Positions 17,614-25,264 of a DNA stretch of 64,000 nucleotides are shown here, in pieces. A program made the translations under genes and the position numbers. Where the stretch lies: positions 29,214 to 93,213 of the forward strand of contig CAYOGE010000011.1 of assembly GCA_964403525.1 (NCBI GenBank). The letters run 5' to 3'. Each line of letters opens with the position of its first letter. Positions within the stretch are counted from its first letter, which is position 1. Source of the DNA: JAJTGZ01 sp964403525. GTDB lineage: Bacteria; Planctomycetota; Phycisphaerae; Phycisphaerales; UBA1924. The notes beneath the pieces are model-generated. The model was not told the origin of the DNA and did no database searches. It saw only the letters and a program-made list of their open reading frames with translations.

Positions 17614-18885
17614 TCAGCAGCCGGCGAAGAAGCGGTCGATGAAGACGATGAAGTCGTTGTTGTTGAACTGACCGTCGGCGCCCGGGGTGCCGCCTGTTGC
17701 GCCGATGTCGGCGCGGGGGTCGGCGGTGAAGAACCAGTCGATGAAGACGACAAAGTCGTTGTTGTTGAGCTGGCCGTCGGCACCGGGTGCGCCGCCTGTT
17801 GAGCCGATGTCGGGGGGACAGGTGACCGCGTGGGGCTTGAGCACAAACGATGTCAGGTGGGAGGCGGCCGTGAACCCCCAGCCGGCGATCCAACCCTGGT
17901 TGTTGATCTTGGACGCATAGTGGAGTTTGTACCCTGTGGGCATCCCGGCGATGAGCGTGTGGTTGTCCCAGAGGTCACGCAGGCCGTTGGCGGCGGAATA
18001 GACAAAGACGTGCTGGGTCGCGAACTCGGTACTAAGGGTCCCGACGACGGTGCCCGCGTTGTTGATGGAGGTTGGCGTGACGGCCTGCTGGTATCCGGCG
18101 CCCAAGAAGGGCAGAATCTGGAAACCCGTGACGGGGGAGTAGATATAGCCGTAGCGATAGACCGGGAACGCAGCTCCGGCCCGCGACCCGACGACCTGGC
18201 CCAGGTCGTTGATGCCGGCGGCGCGGACAGGGCCGATGCCCAGGTTGGACGGGAAGATGTTGGATAGCACTGTGAATGCGCCGGTGTGGACGTTCACGAA
18301 GAAGCCATCGTTGGACGTCCAGCCGTTGAGCCAGCCGATGGCGACCCCGGCGTTGTTGATTTGGCTCAGGCCTCTGGCGCTGGGCACCGGGAAGGGCAGG
18401 GTACGGGCACCGTTGACGGCATCCCAGATATATGGAACATACGTCACGCCTCCCGAGTCAGAGCCACTGCTCCCGCTGATCGTCCCGACCGCGATTCCCG
18501 CGTCATCTACATCGCCGAACGTGGGGGGGCCGTAGGTGCCGGGGAGGCTGGGCGGCAACCACGACTGCGCGGTCTGGGAGTTGTGCACATCACCGAGGCC
18601 CACGACGAGCCCGGAGTAGTTCAGGCCCTGGGGCTTGTAGACGGGCACGATGGTGAATCCGGTGGCTTGGCTCCAGACGAACCCGAGTTCCGCTCCGGTG
18701 TTCATGCCGATCCGCCCGCAGGCGACGCCTTGGTCGTTGATGCTGCTCAACACCGTTTCGCTCGCGGTGGGGTAGTCAACGAGGATGAAGTCGTACTCGG
18801 GCTGGGCGTGGGCGAGCGAGGCGAGCTGCGCGACCGAGGCGGTCACGAGTGCACGAACTACGTTGGTGCAGGTGCGGTTCTTCAT
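17614..18885 (-). CDS. secreted HAF-repeat protein with C-terminal dockerin-like domain
   Basis: 423 residues. The start at 18885 is chosen because GGAG lies 9 bases upstream and a signal peptide ending AHAQ follows. The body carries at least five repeats of the HAF type, each centred on INxxGxxxG: SINDQGVACG, QINNAGVAIG, GINDLGQVVG, SINNAGTVVG, KINNQGWIAG. These resemble strands of a beta-propeller (inference). The last 68 residues are two dockerin-like motifs ending FFAGC at the very C-terminus. The next gene upstream also ends in the same module, 93 bp away. Function unknown; probably extracellular. Confidence 0.85.
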   Translation of the reverse strand: MKNRTCTNVVRALVTASVAQLASLAHAQPEYDFILVDYPTASETVLSSINDQGVACGRIGMNTGAELGFVWSQATGFTIVPVYKPQGLNYSGLVVGLGDVHNSQTAQSWLPPSLPGTYGPPTFGDVDDAGIAVGTISGSSGSDSGGVTYVPYIWDAVNGARTLPFPVPSARGLSQINNAGVAIGWLNGWTSNDGFFVNVHTGAFTVLSNIFPSNLGIGPVRAAGINDLGQVVGSRAGAAFPVYRYGYIYSPVTGFQILPFLGAGYQQAVTPTSINNAGTVVGTLSTEFATQHVFVYSAANGLRDLWDNHTLIAGMPTGYKLHYASKINNQGWIAGWGFTAASHLTSFVLKPHAVTCPPDIGSTGGAPGADGQLNNNDFVVFIDWFFTADPRADIGATGGTPGADGQFNNNDFIVFIDRFFAGC

Positions 18886-18978
18886 GTCAATGGACTCCGG
18901 GGTGTTGACGAAAACCACCGAGAGCGGGTGAATACCGACGGCCGCGTTCCGGCGACCGCCAGTTGGAAAGTCAAGTGC

Positions 18979-21900
18979 TCAGCAGCCGGCGAAGAAGCGG
19001 TCGATGAAGACGATGAAGTCGTTGTTGTCGTACGAGCCGTCAGCGCCGGGCGCACCGCCGGTTGAGCCCTGGTCGGCGAGCGGGTTCTGCGTGAAGAAGT
19101 AGTCGATGAAGACGATGAAGTCGTTGTTGTTGAGCAAGCCGTCGCTGCCGGGGACAGCACCGGCGGAGCCGATGTCGGCGGGGCAGGGGAGGGGCCAGGA
19201 GCCGGGGGTGATGGTGAACGCGCCGGTCTCGGCGGAGGTGTTCTGGAAGCGGAGGTCCTTGGCGACGACGCGGAGATTGACGCTGGGGATGCCTGTCGAT
19301 GCGGGGAGTTGCCAGGTGTAGCCGCGGGCGGATGCGGGGAGGTCGCGTGCGACAATGAACCAGCGCGAACCGCCGTCGAAGCTGGCGCGGATGTCGAAGG
19401 AGCGGAGGGCCTCGTCGTCGGAGGCCGACCAGTTGATGTTGACGGTTGAGCCGCCGGGGTAGGAAGCGCCGGCGTGCGTGCTGGTGAGTGCGACGGTGGG
19501 TGGGGCGTCACCCAGGAGCGCATCTGGGCGGATGGAGAAGTACGGGCCGTAGAAGCTGCGGACCTGGTTGAGGGCGCCGGTGGCGTCGTAGCGGATGCGG
19601 GCGCGGTCGGTGGAGACGTCGGGGAGCTGCGCGGGGAGGGTGGTGCAGGCGGTTGCGCCGGAGATGTTGAGTGAGCCGAGCGAGACCGAAGACTCGTCGT
19701 TGTCGAGCTCGATGGTCGCGTAGGTGGAGCCGACGACGGGCGTGACGGCGGCGCAGGTGGTGAGCGAGTCGCCGGGGCGGTAGGAGCCAGCGGCGGGTGA
19801 GGTGGCGACGAGTGAGCCGGTGAAGGGTGCGGGGTTGGTGATGTTGGCGGAGAGGTCGGCGATGCCTTCCTGGCCGAGGTTGTCGATGGCGACGACTCGG
19901 AGGAACTGGTTGGCGCCGTTGGCGGGTGTGCCGATCGCGGGGGGCGTCCACTCGAAGGAGCGGGCAGAGGCGGGGATCTCGGCGATGAGCTGCATCGAGG
20001 CGTCGAGGTTGGAGTCGATGGACCAGTAGATGCGCTGGGCGGTGATGGCGGTGTCGTCGCGGGCGGTCCACTGCAGGTGGATCTTCTCGCCGGGGATGGC
20101 GGCGATGGGGGGCGTGACGAAGCGGACGACGGGTGGCGCGTTGGTGGTCGGGGCCTCGGTCAGGAACGGGGTGAGGATGCCGCCGCTGTCGATGCCGAAG
20201 AAGACCTCGTCGCCGGTGCCGGCGGGGTTGAGCGTGGGGTGGTGGGGGCCGGTGGACGTGCCCCACCAGTTGTTCGAGGCGTCGGAGTCGGTTTGTTCGA
20301 GCGAGTTGTGCCTGGCGCGGGCGATGAGGCCGCCGTTTGGCAGGAAGGTGCCGAAGTAGCCGAAGCCGGGCGTTCCGTGGTTGTTGATGAAGGTGTTGGG
20401 GTTGGCTGGGTGGTTGGCGTCGAGGTACCCCTCGACGGTGTGGTTGGGGGCGAAGCGCTCACCGCTGTAGGAGAAGACGTTGTCCTCGAAGGTGGACTTG
20501 CGGAGGGTGAAGATGGAGTCGCCGCCGGTGGCGCGGGTGTTGCGGCGGAGGGTGCAGTTGTCGAGGGCGATGGGGAGCTCGGCGGAGGCGACGCCGAGGG
20601 TGGAGTCTTCGATGATGCACCAGTCCCAGCGCGTGCCGAAGGTTCCGGCGGTACCGATGCCGATGCCGCGCCACTTGGTGCCGGGGACGTACGGCATGAA
20701 GCGGATGGGTCGCTCGGGCTCGCCGAGGAAGATGGGCATTGAGAGGCCGTTGCTGTCTGAGGTGAACTGGAAGGCGATGTCGGGCGGGCCCTTGACGGTG
20801 ACGCCGGGGAGGACGGTGACCTTGCCGTGCACGTTGCCGTTGTCGCGGAGGATGTAGGGGATGCCCGCGTCCGCCCAGACGACGCGTTCGTCGATTGGAG
20901 CGGGGTCGGTGGTGTCGGGGATCTCGTTGAACTGGTTGCCGGTGGTAGGAAGTTGCGAACCGGGGAGGATGCCGGCGGAGTTGTTGCCGAAGGCGACGGG
21001 CCACATGTTGCTCTGAAGCGTGACGGTCGAGTCGATGAGGTAGCTGCCGCCTCCTTCGAGGCGGATGCCGGGGCCGTAGGGGTTGCCGGTGACGGTGACG
21101 TTGCCGATGTAACGGTGCTGGTGGTGGTCCTGCGTGAGGTCGATGTAGGCCTCGGTGACGGTGACGTTCTTGAGGATGGAGTTGCCGGTGATGTACATGG
21201 CCTCGCCGCCGACTGCGCCGGGGTCGTTGGTCACTTTGCTGCCGCGGAAGAAGGTGCAGTCGCGCGCGGCGACCCAGCCGCGGAGGGCGGTGACGGAGCA
21301 CCCCTGGCCGAAGGTGCAGCGGGTGAGGTTGATGATCTGGCGCTGGTAGCCGAGGTTGCCGTCGAAGAAGCGGTGCCCGAGGTCGCCTGCGCTGTCGTAG
21401 GAGAAATCGGTGGGGTTGAAAGGATCGCGGAAGGCGGTGTCGGTGAAGGAGGCCTTGCCGCCGTAGAGGAGGTCGGTGTAGGTTTCGATGTCGGCGAAGT
21501 TGCCGGTGATGAGGCCGCCGCTGGCGACTGAGATTCGGGCCCATCCGGCGTTGAAGCCGGTGTTGCCGCGGAGGCGGACGGGCTGCGCGGCGGTGCCCTG
21601 GAGCGAGAGTGTGCCGGAGACGTCAAAGACGACGCCGTTACCGACGCGGACCTCGACGCCCGGATCGACGATGACGGTGCCGCCGGGGACGATGCGCGGG
21701 CTCTGGCCGGTGCCGGAGTTGCTGAGCACGACGGGGCTCATCGCGGTGGTCCAGTGGACGGTCTGACCTGCGGCGGGCATGGGGTAGGGGAGCGCGGGTG
21801 GGTTGCCGACGCGGAGGGAGTCGATCAGGAACGAGCCCGAAAAAGAGAAGCTGTCGGCGGCGGGAGGCAGGACGAGTCGCAGCGCGATGCGGCCGCTCCC

Positions 21901-22467
21901 GGGGAGGGTGATCGTGCGCTGGGTCCAAGCGTGGCCGCCGGCACCCGAGATCGTGGAGAGGAGTTGCGTGAAGTTGCCGACGTCGGTGCTGCTGCTGCCG
22001 GTGCTGGTGCCGCTGGCGGCGTAGCGGACTTCGAGCAGGGCGTTGTTGTTGCCGAACGCGTTTGTGGGGGCGGAGGTCCAGAAGGTGAGCGGGTCGCCGG
22101 CGATCTGGCCCGCGGCCGGAGGGAGGATGACCCACGCGGAGGCGCGGGTGGAGGCGTTGGTCCAGGTGGTGAAGCCTCCGTGACCGAGGCAGGAGCCGGA
22201 CTGCCCCCAGCCGTTGCCGAGTTCGTACCAGTAGGGGCTGGTGCCGTTGTTTGGGTTGCTCTGGTTGCGGAAGATCCAGCCGCGGGAGATGAGCGTTGCG
22301 GGGCCGCCTGAGGCGGAACTGCCGTCACCGACGCCGGTGAACGACTCGGTGAAGTTGGCCTGCCCGAGGGCGGCGAGTGTGAGAACCAGGGAGGGTGCGA
22401 TGAAGGCGACGGATTTCACGGTTGGGCTCGCAGCGGTTATCGCGGGGGGGAGGGTGTCCGTGGTCAT
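18979..22467 (-). CDS. large secreted multidomain protein with C-terminal dockerin-like domain
   Basis: 1162 residues from the chosen ATG at 22467; longer frames exist, but they approach the divergent glnS start. A signal segment (SVAFIAPSLVLTLAALG) is followed by a jelly-roll-like domain (about 45-250), then a long beta-helix (IVDPGVEVRVGNGVVFDVSG, ILKNVTVTEAYIDL; about 270-760). Two Ig/FN3-like beta-sandwich segments follow (VRFVTPPIAAIPGEKIHLQW; VALTSTHAGASYPGGSTVNI). The last 68 residues hold two dockerin-like motifs ending FFAGC. An N-terminal domain of this kind is often called a choice-of-anchor domain. No active site was found. It could be an adhesin or polysaccharide-binding protein. 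Confidence 0.8.
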   Translation of the reverse strand: MTTDTLPPAITAASPTVKSVAFIAPSLVLTLAALGQANFTESFTGVGDGSSASGGPATLISRGWIFRNQSNPNNGTSPYWYELGNGWGQSGSCLGHGGFTTWTNASTRASAWVILPPAAGQIAGDPLTFWTSAPTNAFGNNNALLEVRYAASGTSTGSSSTDVGNFTQLLSTISGAGGHAWTQRTITLPGSGRIALRLVLPPAADSFSFSGSFLIDSLRVGNPPALPYPMPAAGQTVHWTTAMSPVVLSNSGTGQSPRIVPGGTVIVDPGVEVRVGNGVVFDVSGTLSLQGTAAQPVRLRGNTGFNAGWARISVASGGLITGNFADIETYTDLLYGGKASFTDTAFRDPFNPTDFSYDSAGDLGHRFFDGNLGYQRQIINLTRCTFGQGCSVTALRGWVAARDCTFFRGSKVTNDPGAVGGEAMYITGNSILKNVTVTEAYIDLTQDHHQHRYIGNVTVTGNPYGPGIRLEGGGSYLIDSTVTLQSNMWPVAFGNNSAGILPGSQLPTTGNQFNEIPDTTDPAPIDERVVWADAGIPYILRDNGNVHGKVTVLPGVTVKGPPDIAFQFTSDSNGLSMPIFLGEPERPIRFMPYVPGTKWRGIGIGTAGTFGTRWDWCIIEDSTLGVASAELPIALDNCTLRRNTRATGGDSIFTLRKSTFEDNVFSYSGERFAPNHTVEGYLDANHPANPNTFINNHGTPGFGYFGTFLPNGGLIARARHNSLEQTDSDASNNWWGTSTGPHHPTLNPAGTGDEVFFGIDSGGILTPFLTEAPTTNAPPVVRFVTPPIAAIPGEKIHLQWTARDDTAITAQRIYWSIDSNLDASMQLIAEIPASARSFEWTPPAIGTPANGANQFLRVVAIDNLGQEGIADLSANITNPAPFTGSLVATSPAAGSYRPGDSLTTCAAVTPVVGSTYATIELDNDESSVSLGSLNISGATACTTLPAQLPDVSTDRARIRYDATGALNQVRSFYGPYFSIRPDALLGDAPPTVALTSTHAGASYPGGSTVNINWSASDDEALRSFDIRASFDGGSRWFIVARDLPASARGYTWQLPASTGIPSVNLRVVAKDLRFQNTSAETGAFTITPGSWPLPCPADIGSAGAVPGSDGLLNNNDFIVFIDYFFTQNPLADQGSTGGAPGADGSYDNNDFIVFIDRFFAGC

Positions 22468-22576
22468 GCGGCAAGGGCCGGCCGGGGGTGTCATCAACGG
22501 CCGGTGAAAACGAGAATCACCGCGGGTGCGCGGTGCAGATGCGGGGTTTGTGGGGGGCGGCGCTACGATCGGCCCC

Positions 22577-24355
22577 ATGTCATCGAACGCCGAGAATGCT
22601 GTCCCGCCGCCCGGTTCTTCTCCTTCTGTGCCGGTAGAACGGCCGCTGAACTTTATTGAGCAGATGGTGGAGGCGGACATCGCATCGGGGCGGTGGGGGC
22701 TGGGGAAGGGCGTGGCGGTCCAGACGCGGTTCCCGCCGGAGCCGAACGGGTATCTGCACGTGGGTCACGCCAAGAGCATCTGCCTGAACTACGGGCTGGC
22801 GCAGAGGTTCGGGGGGAAGTTCAATCTGCGGTTTGACGACACGAACCCGAGCAAGGAAGAGCAGGAGTACGTTGACGCGATCAAGAAGGACGTGGCGTGG
22901 CTGACGGGTGCGTTCGGCGGGAGCTACGAGAGCGGGCCGCACGCGGGCGGGGTCTACTGGGCGAGTGACTACTTCGGGAAGATGTACGCGTTTGCGCAGG
23001 ACCTGATCCGGAAGCAGAAGGCGTATGTGTGCGAGCTGAGCGCGGAGGAAGTGGCCAAGCGCCGCGGCACGCCGAGCGTGCCGGCGACGAGCCCGTTCCG
23101 TGATCGGCCCGTGGAGGAGAGCCTGAAGCTCTTCCAGGAGATGAAGGAGGGGAAGCACGCCGACGGCAGCATGACGCTGCGGGCGCGGATCGATCTGGCG
23201 AGCCCGAACTTCAACCTGCGCGACCCGGTGATGTACCGGATTCTGCACGAGGAGCACCACAACACGGGGCGGGATTGGTGCGTGTACGCGATGTACGACT
23301 GGGCGCACGGTATCGAGGACGGGCTGGAGAAGGTGACGCACTCGATCTGCACGCTGGAGTTTGAGAACCACCGGCCGCTGTACGACTGGTTCATCGATGC
23401 GATCAACGAGGGTCGCGCGGCGGGCGATCGGCTCTGGCATTCGCAGCAGATTGAGTTCGCGAAGCTGCAGTTCACCTACACGGTGCTGAGCAAGCGGAAC
23501 ATGCGGCGGATGGTGGAGGAGGGGTTTGTGAAGGGGTGGGACGACCCGCGGATGCCGACGCTGAGCGCGATGCGCAGGCGCGGGTACACCGCGGCGGCTC
23601 TGCGGGCGATGTGCGAGGATGTGGGCGTGACGAAGGTCGAGAGCGTGATCGACATCGGCAGGCTGGAGAACGCGGTGCGGGCGGACTTGAACAAGACCGC
23701 GCCGCGGGCGATGAGCGTTTTGCGGCCACTGAAGGTGATCATCGAGAACTGGCCGGCCGGCAAGGTGGACGAGCTGGACTTTGTGGTGAACCCCGAGGAC
23801 CCGGCGGCGGGGAAGCGCAGGGTGCCGTTCAGCGGCGAGTTGTTCATCGAGCGCGAGGACTTCATGGAGGTGCCGGAGAAGAAGTTCTTCCGGCTTGCGC
23901 CCGGCGCGGAGGTTCGGCTGCGGTGGGCCTATTTCATCAAGTGCGTGGGTGTGGACAAGGACGCGGCGGGGAACGTGGTGGCGGTGCGGTGCACGTACGA
24001 CCCTGCGACGCGGGGCGGCGACTCTCCGCTGGACGCGGAAGGGAAGCCGCTGCGGAAGGTGAAGGGGACGCTGCACTGGGTGAGCGCTGCGCACGCGATC
24101 GGCGGCGAGGTGCGGCTGTTCGAGCGGCTGTTCAAGGCAGAGGCGCCCGGTGAGGCGACGGGCAAGTGGGAGGACGATCTGAACCCTTCGTCACTTGAGG
24201 TGTTGAACGGGGCGAAGCTGGACCCTGTGCTGGCGTCGGCGAAGGTTGGGGAGACGTATCAGTTTGAGCGGATGGGGTATTTCTGCATGGATGCCGACAG
24301 TGCGCCGGGGAAGTTGGTGTTCAACCGGACGGTGACGTTGAAGGAGAGCAAGTAG
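22577..24355 (+). CDS. glnS: glutaminyl-tRNA synthetase
   Basis: Charges tRNA-Gln directly; 592 residues, slightly longer than the E. coli enzyme (554). The class I signature PPEPNGYLHVGHAKS is near residue 60, with KFNLRFDDTNP following, and the KMSKS-equivalent region is VLSKRNM. The C-terminal anticodon-binding beta-barrels are intact. The ATG at 22577 is selected because a TACGAT hexamer ends 7 nt before it. The gene is divergent from the large secreted protein and is followed by an 11-bp-stem hairpin at 24379. Confidence 0.95.
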   Translation: MSSNAENAVPPPGSSPSVPVERPLNFIEQMVEADIASGRWGLGKGVAVQTRFPPEPNGYLHVGHAKSICLNYGLAQRFGGKFNLRFDDTNPSKEEQEYVDAIKKDVAWLTGAFGGSYESGPHAGGVYWASDYFGKMYAFAQDLIRKQKAYVCELSAEEVAKRRGTPSVPATSPFRDRPVEESLKLFQEMKEGKHADGSMTLRARIDLASPNFNLRDPVMYRILHEEHHNTGRDWCVYAMYDWAHGIEDGLEKVTHSICTLEFENHRPLYDWFIDAINEGRAAGDRLWHSQQIEFAKLQFTYTVLSKRNMRRMVEEGFVKGWDDPRMPTLSAMRRRGYTAAALRAMCEDVGVTKVESVIDIGRLENAVRADLNKTAPRAMSVLRPLKVIIENWPAGKVDELDFVVNPEDPAAGKRRVPFSGELFIEREDFMEVPEKKFFRLAPGAEVRLRWAYFIKCVGVDKDAAGNVVAVRCTYDPATRGGDSPLDAEGKPLRKVKGTLHWVSAAHAIGGEVRLFERLFKAEAPGEATGKWEDDLNPSSLEVLNGAKLDPVLASAKVGETYQFERMGYFCMDADSAPGKLVFNRTVTLKESK

Positions 24356-24378
24356 GGCGAGGGGAAGCGGACGGGTGC

Positions 24379-24406
24379 CACCAGGCTCGGTTTTGCGAGC
24401 CTGGTG
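24379..24406. repeat. REP-like hairpin downstream of glnS
   Basis: Perfect 11-bp stem (CACCAGGCTCG) with a 6-nt loop, preceded by GGGTGC and followed by TTT. Stem length, loop length and the GGGTGC foot match the three hairpins downstream of the transposase, in opposite orientation. It may also serve as the glnS terminator. Confidence 0.65.
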
Positions 24407-24476
24407 TTTGGCCATTCCGGGCCAACCCCTTCGCAGTATCGGCGCAATAGCGCTCGAAATACGGTAGCCTTTTTCC

Positions 24477-25031
24477 GTGGAAATACCGCCTCGAAAGCGT
24501 CTGAAACGCATCGAGCATCCGAACCACTTGCGATTCGTGACATTCTCGTGCGTCGATCGGCTGCCATTGCTGAGTACGCCGGCGCTCCGCGACCTGTTGA
24601 TCTCGTGCATCGCGGAGTCCCGACTCCGACATGGATTTCACCTTGTGTCGTACGTGATCATGCCCGAGCATGTGCACATGCTTGTGTGGCCGCGTCTTCC
24701 TCAATCACCACTCTCGCGAGTTCTCTCAACGATCAAGCAGCGGTTTGCGCAGCGGGCGATCTCGCGGTGGGTCGAACTGAATGCACGCATTCTGAACCGA
24801 ATTACCGATTCTGAGGGATGCCGGCAGGTGTGGCAACGGGGTGGCGGGTACGACCGCAACATCTTTTCTGACGACGAGAGGCTGGAGAAGAGTGCGTATA
24901 TTCATAACAACCCGGTTGCGCGGGGGCTGGTCAGACAGCCGCGCGATTGGCCTTGGTCGAGCGCAGCGTGGTATGAGGGTGTGAGGGAAGGCGCGAAGTT
25001 GGCGATGGACCCTTCGCGGCGGCCGAGCTGA
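24477..25031 (+). CDS. REP-associated tyrosine transposase (RAYT, Y1/HUH family)
   Basis: 184 residues, a single-domain IS200-like nuclease that in this family binds and cuts REP hairpins as single-stranded DNA. The HUH motif is MPEHVHML (about residue 62) and the candidate catalytic Tyr is in KSAYIHNNPVARGLV (about residue 142). The N-terminal FVTFSCVDRLPLL and C-terminal DWPWSSAAWY are typical. The start is GTG, with TAGCCT ending 6 nt before it. It is flanked by hairpins of one design (24379, and three from 25052), which are likely its cognate REPs. It appears intact. Confidence 0.92.
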   Translation: MEIPPRKRLKRIEHPNHLRFVTFSCVDRLPLLSTPALRDLLISCIAESRLRHGFHLVSYVIMPEHVHMLVWPRLPQSPLSRVLSTIKQRFAQRAISRWVELNARILNRITDSEGCRQVWQRGGGYDRNIFSDDERLEKSAYIHNNPVARGLVRQPRDWPWSSAAWYEGVREGAKLAMDPSRRPS

Positions 25032-25051
25032 ATGGGTTGCCGGAGATGCAA

Positions 25052-25260
25052 CACCACCCTTGCAGAGCCAAGGGTGGTGGAACCCGATGGAGCTTTGAGG
25101 TGGTGTGTTGCTCTCTCTGATCGTAACGCACAAGACAGCACCACCCTTGCAGAGCCAAGGGTGGTGGCACCCGATGAAGCTCTGAGGTGGTGTGTTGCTC
25201 TCTCCGATCGTAACGCACAAGACAGCACCACCCTTGCAGAGCCAAGGGTGGTGGCACCCC
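25052..25260. repeat. three tandem REP hairpin units, 87-bp period
   Basis: Hairpins starting at 25052, 25139 and 25226, each CACCACCCTTG, a CAGAGC loop and the perfect complement (11-bp stem). Identical or nearly identical 58-bp spacers separate them. On the reverse strand units 2 and 3 begin GGGTGC; unit 1 has GGGTTC. The array ends 4 bp before the stop of the debranching enzyme gene. Confidence 0.9.
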
Positions 25261-25264
25261 GCGG

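Noticed and set aside
22580..24094. Long open frame opposite glnS
   Set aside because: Arg/His/Leu-rich composition typical of an antisense shadow in GC-rich DNA; glnS on the other strand is unmistakable.
25052..25260. Possible CRISPR array
   Set aside because: Three units repeat with identical spacers, each with a hairpin, next to a RAYT; no variable spacers or cas genes.
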